From JBFISM01 sp041608535 (GTDB lineage Bacteria > Actinomycetota > Acidimicrobiia > Spongiisociales > UBA5794): DNA of 24,125 nucleotides. Position numbers and translations under genes: made by a program. Positions 6,242 to 13,792 of this stretch are shown here, piece after piece. Each line of letters begins with the position of its first letter. Positions within the stretch are counted from its first letter, which is position 1. The notes beneath the pieces were generated by a model. That model was not told where the DNA came from. It did no database searches and saw nothing but the letters and a program-made list of their open reading frames with translations. The stretch lies in NCBI GenBank assembly GCA_041608535.1, contig JBFISM010000042.1:1-24125 (forward strand). The letters are read 5' to 3'.

Positions 6242-6905
6242 CGACCACGGCGCCGGTGCCCCCGACGACGATCGCGGCGAGATACCAAAGCACCGGTCCA
6301 CCGGCGAGCGAGAGCCGCAGCGGCTCGGTGGCCAGCCGCACCGCCCCGGCAACGAGCAACGCAAGGCCCGCGGCGAGCCCCGGTGGGGGCGGCCGGTAGC
6401 GCCGTAGTGTTGCCAGGGCCGCAACCGCGGCGACGTACGCAACAGCGGCGTACAGCTCGACCGGGTGTCTGCCGGTGCTCGATCCGGGCTGGGTCATGGC
6501 CCACGGCAGGTCGGTGATCGTGCCGAGACAGGCGCCCCGTACCAGACAGCCAGCGTGCCACCCTGCCAAACCTGCGAGAGCTGCGACCGCCAACCCGTCC
6601 ATGATCGCCACCACCTCCCGGCGACCCAGCCAACCGATGGTTCCCAGCGCCGCCAGCGAGGCGAAGGCGGTATCCACACCGGAGCGAACGATGGCGATGT
6701 CGCCGGGACTCGAGAGCGGATTGACGCCGGCTGCGATCATCGCCGTCAGCCGACCGATCACCAGGCCGACGGTGAGGGCGGCGACCGCGATGTCCCACAG
6801 GTCCGCCGTGCAGTCCCCCGCATTGCCGCGGGCCGCTTCCCACCGCAGCGCCGAGTAGACACCGGCGACGGCCAGTGCAGCCGCCCCGAGCAGCGAGAAC
6901 TCCAT
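6222..6905 (-). CDS. Divergent Lgt-like (prolipoprotein diacylglyceryl transferase family) membrane protein
   Basis: A 227-residue polytopic membrane protein. The block GCLVRGACLGTITDLPWAM (119-137) followed by GRHPVELY (145-152) matches the GCxxxGCCxGxPTDLPW...RHPxQLYE pattern of Lgt relatives, and TEPLR (193-197) resembles the later REFxR motif. Lgt transfers diacylglycerol to lipobox cysteines. Several residues differ from true Lgt: the Arg before the GC motif is His118 and the Glu after LY is Ala, so activity is uncertain. C120 and C126 lie in the key loop. ATG 6905 directly abuts the TlpA stop, so it is coupled to that gene. Its 3' end overlaps the converging selenoprotein gene by 20 bp. 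Confidence 0.75.
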   Translation of the reverse strand: MEFSLLGAAALAVAGVYSALRWEAARGNAGDCTADLWDIAVAALTVGLVIGRLTAMIAAGVNPLSSPGDIAIVRSGVDTAFASLAALGTIGWLGRREVVAIMDGLAVAALAGLAGWHAGCLVRGACLGTITDLPWAMTQPGSSTGRHPVELYAAVAYVAAVAALATLRRYRPPPPGLAAGLALLVAGAVRLATEPLRLSLAGGPVLWYLAAIVVGGTGAVVAIRRPR

Positions 6906-7427
6906 TCAGCCGCCCACCAGCAGTTCGTCGATCTCGAGGGCGAGAGTGCGCTCGTCGAGCACACCTGTGCGGATGCGATGGGGAACTCCCGAAGCCGAGA
7001 CGAAGATCGTTATCGGAACAGCCCGACTCGCCCCGAGCGCGAGCGGCACATCGCCGCCGGCGTCGAACACGTGCACGATCGGAGCGTCCGGGAAGAACTC
7101 GGCGATGAACGAGCGGGCTCCCTGCTGGGAGTCACGCACGTTCAGCCCGATGAACCCCACCTCGCCCGCAAACTGCTCGGCGGCGGCAGCGAGCAGCGGT
7201 GCCTCGGAACGGCATGGGATGCACCACGATGCCCACACGTTGACGACGACTGGTGTTCCGGAAGTTGCAATGCGATCAGCCAGGTCCTGCGGCGAGGTTT
7301 CCGGCAGTGGGGGGACCGAGGAAGCATCAACTCGCTCCGCACCACACGCCACAATGGCGAGCAGCGCCACCAGGATCCACGCACCGGTCCGGGTCAAGCC
7401 AAATGGGACCGGTCCGGTGGCGACCAC
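6906..7427 (-). CDS. TlpA-like thioredoxin-fold lipoprotein (CIPC active site)
   Basis: A thiol-disulfide oxidoreductase anchored outside the membrane. A hydrophobic signal (GAWILVALLAIVAC) gives a lipobox with Cys28 in the numbering used here. The thioredoxin domain carries VWASWCIPCRSEAP, redox cysteines C69 and C72, and the cis-Pro segment RAVPITIFVSASG. GTG 7427 is used as start. TTG 7397, overlapping the upstream gene's stop as TTGA, is equally possible and would still leave the signal peptide. It lies between the GHQR-like gene and the Lgt-like gene on one strand. It is a Cys-containing counterpart of the converging TGA-containing lipoprotein. Confidence 0.88.
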   Translation of the reverse strand: MVATGPVPFGLTRTGAWILVALLAIVACGAERVDASSVPPLPETSPQDLADRIATSGTPVVVNVWASWCIPCRSEAPLLAAAAEQFAGEVGFIGLNVRDSQQGARSFIAEFFPDAPIVHVFDAGGDVPLALGASRAVPITIFVSASGVPHRIRTGVLDERTLALEIDELLVGG

Positions 7428-8350
7428 CAGTCGATGGCGGGGCCTTTCGGCACGATCCGGCTCGGATTGAGCCGCTCGTGGGTGCCGTAGTAGTGCCGCT
7501 TGATGTGGTCGAAGTCGGTCGTCGTGTGAAAGCCGTCCCGCTGGTACAGATCCCGGGTGTAGCCCCACAGGTGCGGGTAGTCGACGATGCGGCGCAGGTT
7601 GCACTTGAAGTGCGAGTAGTACACCGTGTCGAACCGCACCAGCGTCGTGAAGAGCCGGATGTCGGCTTCGGTCAGCCGGTCACCGACCAGGTAGCGCTGT
7701 CCGGCAAGCCGCGCTCCGAGCGTGTCGAGCGCCGCAAAGAGAGCTTCGAACGCTTGGTCGTAGGCGGGTTGGGTGGTGGCGAATCCCGCTTTGTAGACGC
7801 CGTTGTTGACGTGGGGGAACACCAGGTCGTCGACCTCGTGGATCTCGCTACGGAGATGTTCCGGGTACAGATCGGTTGCAGTGGTGACGAACTGCGCAAA
7901 GGCGGTGTGTAGCTGGATCGTGATGTTGGGGTAGTCGTTGGTCACGAGCCGCCCGGTGACGCGGTCCCAGATACACGGGACGGTCCAGCGTCCGGTGAAG
8001 TCGGGATCGGTGGCGGTGTACGCCTCGGCGAGGTACGCAAACCCGTTCACCGGGTCGGGGCCGTGACCCGGTCCCGTGGTGAATCTCCATCCGCGGTGGT
8101 CCCGAATCGGGTCGACGACAGACATCGTGATCACGTCTTCGAGCCCGAGAAGCCGGCGCACGATGATGGCCCGGTGTGCCCACGGGCACGCCAGCGACAC
8201 ATAGAGGTGGTATCGCCCGGGTTCGGCCGGGAAGCCACTCGAGCCGTCTGCGGTGATGACGTCGGTGAAAGCGTTCTCCTGGCGGACGAAGCGACCCTCG
8301 GGGCTGATCTCGGGATGGAACTGGGCGAGTCGTTGCGCTCCGTCGGTCAT
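7394..8350 (-). CDS. Glutathionyl-hydroquinone reductase-like (xi-class GST / YqjG family) protein
   Basis: A 318-residue protein of typical family length. The N-terminal thioredoxin-like domain has the catalytic motif CPWAHR (Cys55). The C-terminal helical domain contains the expected YLVGDRLTEADIRLFTTLVRFDTVYYSHFKCNLRRI and YPHLWGYTRDLYQ segments. Family members reductively remove glutathione from glutathionyl-hydroquinones. In Actinomycetota, which mostly use mycothiol, the natural thiol may differ; that is inference. Where many homologues have NESSEI the sequence reads NDYPNITIQL, as in a subset of the family. A TAAGCT box ends 6 nt before ATG 8350. It leads a redox set with TlpA and the Lgt-like protein, and its end overlaps the TlpA gene. 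Confidence 0.92.
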   Translation of the reverse strand: MTDGAQRLAQFHPEISPEGRFVRQENAFTDVITADGSSGFPAEPGRYHLYVSLACPWAHRAIIVRRLLGLEDVITMSVVDPIRDHRGWRFTTGPGHGPDPVNGFAYLAEAYTATDPDFTGRWTVPCIWDRVTGRLVTNDYPNITIQLHTAFAQFVTTATDLYPEHLRSEIHEVDDLVFPHVNNGVYKAGFATTQPAYDQAFEALFAALDTLGARLAGQRYLVGDRLTEADIRLFTTLVRFDTVYYSHFKCNLRRIVDYPHLWGYTRDLYQRDGFHTTTDFDHIKRHYYGTHERLNPSRIVPKGPAIDWWSPPDRSHLA

Positions 8351-8356
8351 GCGGAG

Positions 8357-8362
8357 AGCTTA
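8357..8362 (-). promoter_or_regulatory. Candidate -10 box of the GHQR-tlpA-lgt-like unit (leaderless)
   Basis: On the minus strand TAAGCT ends 6 nt before ATG 8350 and no Shine-Dalgarno sequence is present, the same arrangement as several other first genes here. The 8363-8435 spacer to hisIE has GCCGGC repeats that could pair as a his-operon end, but the stem is not convincing. Confidence 0.5.
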
Positions 8363-8435
8363 CGGTGGTGCGCCGGCCCGAGGCCCGCCGCAATGCCGGC
8401 CACTCGGGAGGCCCTCACCCAGCGTCATGCCGCGG

Positions 8436-9059
8436 CTACGAAGCCCGCCGCTGCAGCTCCTCCATCACCGCCTCCACCGCTACACCCCGCTCGGCGAGCA
8501 AGACGAGAAGGTGGTAGAGCAGATCGGCCGTCTCGGCGACGAACGCTTGCGGCGACGAGCCTTGTGCATGGTCCTTTGCCGCCATCAGTACCTCGGTGGC
8601 CTCCTCGGTCACCTTGCGGGCGGCCACGTCGACTCCTCCGTCGAGGAGACGTGTGGTGTAGCTGCCCGGTGGGCGACTCGAGGCACGCTGGCCGATGGTC
8701 GTCCACAGAGCACCGAGTTGGTGGAAGAGAGGGCGGAGCTGGAGCGTCGTGTCGAAGCAGGATGTGGTCCCGGTGTGGCAGGTGGGCCCGGCAGGGTCGG
8801 CGAGTACCAGGAGCGCATCGCCGTCGCAGTCCACGGCGAGACCGGCGAGACGCAACACGTGGCCGCTGGTCTCCCCCTTCTGCCACAGCTCGCTGCGGGA
8901 CCTCGACCAGAAGTGGACCAGGCCTGAGCGCTCGGTGGCCCGGAGTGCCTCTCGATTCATCCAGCCGAGCATCAAGACCGTTCCCGTGGTGGCATCCTGG
9001 ACGACCGCCGGGATGAGCCCATCGTCTGTGAACCGGAGTTCGTCGGCATCGATCGTCAT
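8436..9059 (-). CDS. hisIE: Bifunctional phosphoribosyl-AMP cyclohydrolase / phosphoribosyl-ATP pyrophosphatase
   Basis: A fusion of two histidine-pathway enzymes catalysing the second and third steps. Residues 1-115 are the HisI cyclohydrolase, with WQKGETSGH (59-67), DCDGDALL and the zinc cysteines C78, C94 and C101 (GPTCHTGTTSCF). Residues 130-207 are the HisE pyrophosphatase, with GSYTTRLLDGG, ARKVTEEATEV and ETADLLYHLLVLL. Many Actinomycetota keep HisI and HisE as separate genes, so the fusion is a useful lineage marker. ATG 9059 overlaps the hisF stop by one base (TGATG). GTG 9062 is an alternative. It is the last gene of the his operon. Confidence 0.95.
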   Translation of the reverse strand: MTIDADELRFTDDGLIPAVVQDATTGTVLMLGWMNREALRATERSGLVHFWSRSRSELWQKGETSGHVLRLAGLAVDCDGDALLVLADPAGPTCHTGTTSCFDTTLQLRPLFHQLGALWTTIGQRASSRPPGSYTTRLLDGGVDVAARKVTEEATEVLMAAKDHAQGSSPQAFVAETADLLYHLLVLLAERGVAVEAVMEELQRRAS

Positions 9060-9832
9060 CACGAGGCCGCCCCGAGCCGCACCGGAATGCCGGCGGCCGC
9101 CAAACCTCGCTTCAGATCCTCGATCTCGATCTCTCGGCGGTGGAATATCGATGCGGCCAGCACGGCATCCGCATGCGCCGGCGCCAAGGCATGGATGCAG
9201 TGCTCAACCGATCCGGCCCCGCCGGAGGCGATCACCGGGATGGTGACGGCTCGTCGCACAGCAGCCAGCAAGTCGAGGTCATAGCCATCCTTGGTGCCGT
9301 CCCGGTCCATCGAGGTGAGCAGGATCTCGCCCGCACCCCGGCGGGCACCCTCCGCTGCCCAGGCGATGGCGTCGATTCCGGTCGGCGTGCGTCCGCCGTG
9401 GGTGTACACCTCCCAACCCACACCGTCCGGGATGCGGCGAGCATCGACTGCCAGCACGACGCACTGCGTGCCGAAGGCGGCGGCACATTCGTCGATCAGG
9501 TCTGGTCGTTCCACGGCTGCGGTGTTGACGGACACCTTGTCTGCACCGGCTCGCAGGGCCGCCCGCATGTCCGCAGCAGAGCGGATGCCGCCGCCGACGG
9601 TCAGCGGGACGAACACGTTCTGGGCGGTGCGCCTGACCACGTCGAGCATGGTCTCCCGCCGCTCGTGGCTCGCCGTGATGTCGAGAAAGCAGATCTCGTC
9701 CGCCCCCTCGGCGACGTAACGCTCGGCCAGCTCGACCGGGTCGCCCTCGTCGACCAGATCGACGAACCGCACACCCTTGACGACCCGTCCATCGGCGACG
9801 TCGAGGCACGGGATGATGCGCTTACGCAGCAT
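9059..9832 (-). CDS. hisF: Imidazole glycerol phosphate synthase, cyclase subunit
   Basis: HisF uses ammonia from HisH to convert PRFAR into imidazole glycerol phosphate and AICAR. The 257-residue (beta/alpha)8 barrel begins MLRKRIIPCLDVADG and has the two catalytic aspartates exactly at D11 and D130 (LAVD). The phosphate-binding loops TVGGGIR and IASGGAGS are intact. The start at ATG 9832 matches the family N-terminus; the longer upstream frame is spurious. It overlaps the end of hisH by 11 bp, which fits equimolar production of the two subunits. Confidence 0.97.
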   Translation of the reverse strand: MLRKRIIPCLDVADGRVVKGVRFVDLVDEGDPVELAERYVAEGADEICFLDITASHERRETMLDVVRRTAQNVFVPLTVGGGIRSAADMRAALRAGADKVSVNTAAVERPDLIDECAAAFGTQCVVLAVDARRIPDGVGWEVYTHGGRTPTGIDAIAWAAEGARRGAGEILLTSMDRDGTKDGYDLDLLAAVRRAVTIPVIASGGAGSVEHCIHALAPAHADAVLAASIFHRREIEIEDLKRGLAAAGIPVRLGAAS

Positions 9833-10442
9833 GGGCCCGATCGGCGCACATCGCCACGAAGTTGCCCAGGAGCTGAAGACCGGCGTGGCCCGATCGCTCC
9901 GGGTGGAACTGGACACCGGTGTACGAACCGCTGGCGACGGCGCTCACGAACTCGGTCCCATACGTCGTTGTGCCGATCACGGTGGCGGGTTCCTCCGGTG
10001 CCGGAGCGAAGCTGTGCACGAAGTAGAACGGCGTTCCCGAGGGGATCCCTGTGAACAGGGGGTGCTCGACAGTCGTGACGTCGTTCCAGCCGATGTGGGG
10101 AAGGAGCGGAGCCGCCTCGAGCCGCCGGACCACACCGGGGAGCAGGCCGAGACACGCCCGGTCCTCATCACTGGCCTCCTCCGAGCTGTCGAAGAAGAGC
10201 TGAAGCCCCACGCAGATGCCGAGCAACGGGCGTTCCCATGTGCGCAATGCCGTCTCGAGACCGGTGCCGGCCAGCCGCCGCATCGCGGCTGCCGTCGTGC
10301 CGACGCCGGGAAGGATCGTCCCGTCGCAACGGCGGAGGTCGGCGGGCTGCTCGGCGATCACCGCCGTGGCACCGCTGCGCTCCACTCCGCGGGCGATCGA
10401 CACGAGATTCCCCGCCCCGTGATCGATGACGGCGATCCGCAT
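9822..10442 (-). CDS. hisH: Imidazole glycerol phosphate synthase, glutamine amidotransferase subunit
   Basis: HisH hydrolyses glutamine and channels ammonia to HisF. The 206-residue class I amidotransferase has the nucleophile Cys77 in GICVGLQ and the His180/Glu182 pair in VQFHPERSG, completing the triad. MRIAVIDHGAGNL is the usual N-terminus. Its ATG overlaps the hisB stop by one base (TGATG) and its 3' end overlaps hisF by 11 bp. Confidence 0.97.
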   Translation of the reverse strand: MRIAVIDHGAGNLVSIARGVERSGATAVIAEQPADLRRCDGTILPGVGTTAAAMRRLAGTGLETALRTWERPLLGICVGLQLFFDSSEEASDEDRACLGLLPGVVRRLEAAPLLPHIGWNDVTTVEHPLFTGIPSGTPFYFVHSFAPAPEEPATVIGTTTYGTEFVSAVASGSYTGVQFHPERSGHAGLQLLGNFVAMCADRAHAA

Positions 10443-11056
10443 CAGCCGTTGCCTGCGCCGGTCGTGGTCGTGTGCTCTTCACCTTTGGTGGACGTGACGC
10501 CCGCTCGCTGCGGATCTGATGCACACGCCGAGCGCAGTGCCCGAGCCAGCGCCTTGAAGGAAGCCTCGGCGACGTGATGATCGTTGGCGCCGCTCGCCGA
10601 GAGATGGATGGTGAACCCGGCGCTCCTCGCCAGAGCCTCGAGAGCATGCGGGATCATCTGCGTCGACAGGGCGCCGATGCGGTCGGTGCGGAGTTCGAGA
10701 TCGATCACCGCATAGGGCCGGCCGCCGACGTCGACGGCTGCCGTGGCGATGGCTTCGTCCATGGGCACCGTGGCGTTGCCGTAGCGGTTGATACCCGATC
10801 GTGCCCCCAGAGCTTCGCCGAATGCGGTACCGAGCGCAATGGCCGTATCCTCCACCGTGTGGTGATCGTCGATCTCGAGGTCACCCTTGGTTGCCACGGA
10901 GAGGTCGAACATGCCGTGGTGCGCCAGCGCGGTGAGCAGGTGGTCGTAGAACCCGACACCGGTGACGATGTCTGCGGTGCCGTCCCCGTCGATGTCGAGC
11001 GTCACGTCGACGATCGTTTCCTTGGTGCTGCGGTTGACATGTGTTCGGCGGTTCAT
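10442..11056 (-). CDS. hisB: Imidazoleglycerol-phosphate dehydratase
   Basis: A monofunctional HisB of 204 residues that dehydrates imidazole glycerol phosphate to imidazole acetol phosphate. Metal-binding clusters are visible at ALAHHGMFDL (H46, H47), DDHHTVEDTA (H65, H66, E69) and the second repeat ANDHHVAEASFKAL. No HisN-type phosphatase domain is fused. ATG 11056 overlaps the hisD stop as ATGA; the longer frame upstream is spurious. After the usual STKG end there is a short Thr/Gly tail of about 13 residues. The gene order skips hisC, which is absent from the window. Confidence 0.97.
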   Translation of the reverse strand: MNRRTHVNRSTKETIVDVTLDIDGDGTADIVTGVGFYDHLLTALAHHGMFDLSVATKGDLEIDDHHTVEDTAIALGTAFGEALGARSGINRYGNATVPMDEAIATAAVDVGGRPYAVIDLELRTDRIGALSTQMIPHALEALARSAGFTIHLSASGANDHHVAEASFKALARALRSACASDPQRAGVTSTKGEEHTTTTGAGNG

Positions 11057-12435
11057 GACGCTCCCTGGTCGGCTGCTCTGTCTGGCATGGCGTGATTGGC
11101 GGACATACCGTTCCCGTCCATCGTCGGGTCGAATCGGATCTCCACGGCGAGCTTGTGTGCCGTCAACCCCTCGGCCGAAGCCAAAGTGCCGATCGTGGGA
11201 CGGAGCCGACGCAATCCTTCCTCGGTGAGATGCTGCACTTGTCGCCACGAACCGAAATCCTCCACAGACAGCGGCCCGTACGCCGCAGCCAGCCCACCCG
11301 TGGGGAGCACGTGATTGGCGCCGGTGGCGTAATCCCCGGCCGATTCCGGTGACCAGCGGCCGACGAAGACCGATCCTGCCGCCGTGAGATGAGCAGCGAC
11401 CGCACCCGCATCCCGGGTGTGCACGCTGAGGTGCTCCGGGGCGTACCGGTTGGAGAAATCGATGGCGGTCTCCATGTCCGACGCCTCCACGATGGCGCCA
11501 TGCGCACGCAGCGACGTCTCGAGGATCTCGTGGCGCTGCAGCGTGGGTAGGAGGCGACCCAGCTCTTCGAGCACACGATCCGTGAAGGCACCGTCGGTGG
11601 AGACGAGCAGCACCGGAGAATCCGGACCGTGCTCAGCCTGGCAGAGGAGATCGGCGGCAACCACCGCAGCAGTGCCGGGTCCTCCGGATCCGTCGGTGAG
11701 GACCAGGGCCTCGCTGGGGCCGGCAGGGAGATCCACGGCACAATCGCCGTACACCGCCAGCTTGGCTGCGGTGACCCAGGCATTTCCCGGACCAACGATC
11801 TTGTCGACGGCCGCAACGCTCTCTGTGCCGTAAGCGAGGGCCCCGATCGCCTGGGCGCCGCCCATGGCGTAGAGCGCATCCACCTCGAGCAGCGCGGCGG
11901 CGGCCAGCAGTACTGGAGAGAGGTAGCCGTCATCCCCGGCTGGGGAGGCCACCACCACCTCGCCCACCCCGGCCACCTGTGCCGGAACGACGCCCATGAG
12001 CAGCGATGACGGGTAAGCGGCCCGACCGCCCGGGACGTACACGCCGACACGCCGCAACGGCTCCCAGCGCCGCTCGACACGCACTCCGGGCTCGACATCG
12101 ATGTCGGAAGGCACAGGCCGTTGCGGTCGGTGGGCGGTGCGAATGTTGTCGATGGCGTGCTGCAGAGCCCGGCGCTCGTGGCGGGGGAGGTTGGCCAGTT
12201 CGTCACGGAGCCGCACCGGTGCGACGGCGACTGCAGCGTCGGGCATGCCGCCTCCGTACGTGGCCGATGCCCTGGTCAGAGCGCGGTCTCCATCCCGACG
12301 AATCGCCGCCACGATCTCGGCTGCCGCCGACCGAATGGCGGGGTCGGGCACGGCCGAGCGGCGCAGCAGACCGTCCAGAGTGGCGACGTCTGTGGTGGCG
12401 AGATCGATTCGCCGCAATCGCACCTGGTTCGTCAT
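11053..12435 (-). CDS. hisD: Histidinol dehydrogenase
   Basis: HisD performs the last two oxidations of histidine synthesis, from L-histidinol to L-histidine, using NAD and zinc. In the 460-residue protein the catalytic pair is E334/H335 (YAPEHLSVH), and the zinc ligands are Q266 and H269 (CQAEHGPDS), D368 (SAGDYATGANH) and H427 (LTAHK). The GRAAYPSSLLM and KIVGPGNAWV blocks are also present. ATG 12435 is preferred over GTG 12441 because GAGG lies 5 nt upstream of it. About 25 residues extend past the usual C-terminus. It sits 7 nt after hisG. Confidence 0.97.
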   Translation of the reverse strand: MTNQVRLRRIDLATTDVATLDGLLRRSAVPDPAIRSAAAEIVAAIRRDGDRALTRASATYGGGMPDAAVAVAPVRLRDELANLPRHERRALQHAIDNIRTAHRPQRPVPSDIDVEPGVRVERRWEPLRRVGVYVPGGRAAYPSSLLMGVVPAQVAGVGEVVVASPAGDDGYLSPVLLAAAALLEVDALYAMGGAQAIGALAYGTESVAAVDKIVGPGNAWVTAAKLAVYGDCAVDLPAGPSEALVLTDGSGGPGTAAVVAADLLCQAEHGPDSPVLLVSTDGAFTDRVLEELGRLLPTLQRHEILETSLRAHGAIVEASDMETAIDFSNRYAPEHLSVHTRDAGAVAAHLTAAGSVFVGRWSPESAGDYATGANHVLPTGGLAAAYGPLSVEDFGSWRQVQHLTEEGLRRLRPTIGTLASAEGLTAHKLAVEIRFDPTMDGNGMSANHAMPDRAADQGAS

Positions 12436-12442
12436 CGCCACC

Positions 12443-13327
12443 TCACGGAATGAGCTGTTCGATGGGGAGGACGAGGATGCCGCTGGCGCCGGCTGCCTTC
12501 AGCTTGGGGAGTACCCCCCAAACCTGATCGGCGTCGACGACGCTATGGATGGCCACCATCCCGTCGTGGGCGAGCGGCACGACGGTGGGTGCGTCGAAAC
12601 CTGGAATCAGTTCGGCGATGGCGGCGACATCTCCCCGCGGAGCGTTCATCAACACATAGCGCCGCTTCCGTCCCTCGAGCACGCTGCGGAGCATCGTCAC
12701 CACCTGCGCCGCCAGGTTCGCCTCGGTTGCAGTGAGATCGTGATGGCGGATCACGACCGCCTGTGACTCCAGCAGAGTCACCACTGGGCGAAGCCCGTTG
12801 ATCCGCATCGTCGAACCTGTGGAGATGAGATCCACGATCGCGTCGGCGACATCGAGCCGCGGTGCCACCTCGACGGACCCGCGCAGCGGTACGGTGGTGA
12901 TGGCGACGCTCTTGTCCGCAAAGAAGCGCTCGGTCGTCGTCGGGTGCGAGGTGGCGATGCGGAGCCCGGAGAAATCGGCAACGGTTCTCACCGGGGATGA
13001 CGAGGGCACCGCCGCAGCAAGCCGGCATCTGCCGAAGCCCAGTTCGGCGGCGACCTCGACGGGAAGTCCGCTTTCCGTGACGAGATCGAGACCCGTGATG
13101 CCCATCGCCGCCACCCGATCGGCGACGAGCTCGGGAATGTCGTCCGTGCGCACGAACAGCAGCTCGACATCGATGTTGGCGACGGGCACGCTGAGGCTCC
13201 GCTCGGTCTTCTCGAAGCGCATCCCGCTGTGGCGGAGCAGCTCGGCGGCGGGCCGCTCCAAGCGGCCCTTGTTGGGCATTGCGATCCGAAGAACGGACCT
13301 GGGAGCTTCGTCTGGGCGATCGTTCAC
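12443..13327 (-). CDS. hisG: ATP phosphoribosyltransferase (long form)
   Basis: HisG catalyses the committed step, ATP plus PRPP to phosphoribosyl-ATP. At 294 residues it is the long, self-sufficient form with a C-terminal ACT-like regulatory domain that usually gives feedback inhibition by histidine. The LRIAMPNKGRL start of the core, the AAMGITGLDLV region and the PRPP-binding region ending LISTGSTMRINGL are recognisable. GTG 13327 overlaps the upstream regulator's stop as GTGA and is the likely start. ATG 13279 (MPNKGRL) is a shorter alternative. Confidence 0.95.
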   Translation of the reverse strand: MNDRPDEAPRSVLRIAMPNKGRLERPAAELLRHSGMRFEKTERSLSVPVANIDVELLFVRTDDIPELVADRVAAMGITGLDLVTESGLPVEVAAELGFGRCRLAAAVPSSSPVRTVADFSGLRIATSHPTTTERFFADKSVAITTVPLRGSVEVAPRLDVADAIVDLISTGSTMRINGLRPVVTLLESQAVVIRHHDLTATEANLAAQVVTMLRSVLEGRKRRYVLMNAPRGDVAAIAELIPGFDAPTVVPLAHDGMVAIHSVVDADQVWGVLPKLKAAGASGILVLPIEQLIP

Positions 13328-13650
13328 GCGTCTGCTCGCTTCGCTGTGTTCGGGGCTAGCCGGTCGAGCATGGCCCGGTAGCCACCGGTGCCGTGCTGCA
13401 GCCATTGATTGATCCTCGTGATGGTTGCGGTCGACACTCCGGTGCGCTCGGCGATCTCCCGATAAGAGATGCCGGCGTCGAGTAGCACGACGACAGCCCA
13501 ACGGGCGCTGATCTCCTCGAGCTCTCGCCGAGTGCAGAGATCTCGGAAGAACGCCGCTGCAGCATCACGGTCGTCCAGCGTGAGGATCGCATCGAACAGG
13601 GATGCCGTCGCGTCGGTGCGCCAATCCTCGCCGGACATGGGAAGCGTCAT
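13324..13650 (-). CDS. TrpR/YerC-family regulator, probable histidine-operon repressor
   Basis: A 108-residue all-helical protein of the TrpR-like YerC/YecD family. Residues 40-60 (TRRELEEISARWAVVVLLDAG) and the helix-turn-helix SYREIAERTGVSTATITRINQWL (62-84) are the typical signature. In Firmicutes, regulon comparisons have linked such proteins (HisR) to histidine genes. Here it is the first gene of the his operon, coupled to hisG by a GTGA overlap, and a palindrome sits upstream at 13738-13755. By context I infer a histidine-responsive autorepressor. ATG 13650 has GAGG with a 5-nt spacer. Confidence 0.88.
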   Translation of the reverse strand: MTLPMSGEDWRTDATASLFDAILTLDDRDAAAAFFRDLCTRRELEEISARWAVVVLLDAGISYREIAERTGVSTATITRINQWLQHGTGGYRAMLDRLAPNTAKRADA

Positions 13651-13737
13651 GGAATCCTCGCCGTTCGGGTGCGATTCGTCGGTGCGACTGCGGCGTCGGC
13701 CGGACGAACTGGTCCCACGCCGTCGCAGCGTGGTAGC

Positions 13738-13755
13738 GTTTTAGCATGCTAACAC
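13738..13755. promoter_or_regulatory. Palindromic operator between hisA and the his operon
   Basis: The core TTAGCATGCTAA (13741-13752) is a perfect 12-bp palindrome; GT and AC on the outside extend the symmetry to 18 bp with one mismatched pair. It lies in the divergent promoter region. TAGCAT inside it can be a -10 box on both strands (13742-13747 plus; 13751-13746 minus), so a bound TrpR-like dimer would block both promoters. Leaders would be about 90 nt for the regulator-hisG operon and about 40 nt for hisA. Confidence 0.65.
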
Positions 13756-13792
13756 AGTACGGGTCAAGCCGGGCTTGCCGACGGCCGATGCG

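Noticed and set aside
6465..7490. A 341-codon plus-strand open frame opposite the Lgt-like and TlpA genes
   Set aside because: Composition is shadow-like (rich in Arg, Gln, His, Asp) with no motif, while both minus-strand genes have clear family signatures.
13651..13748. Attenuator-type leader peptide (minus strand, from an ATG inside the palindrome) before the his operon
   Set aside because: The frame has only scattered His codons with no run, does not stop before the regulator gene, and its ATG lies upstream of the predicted transcript start.
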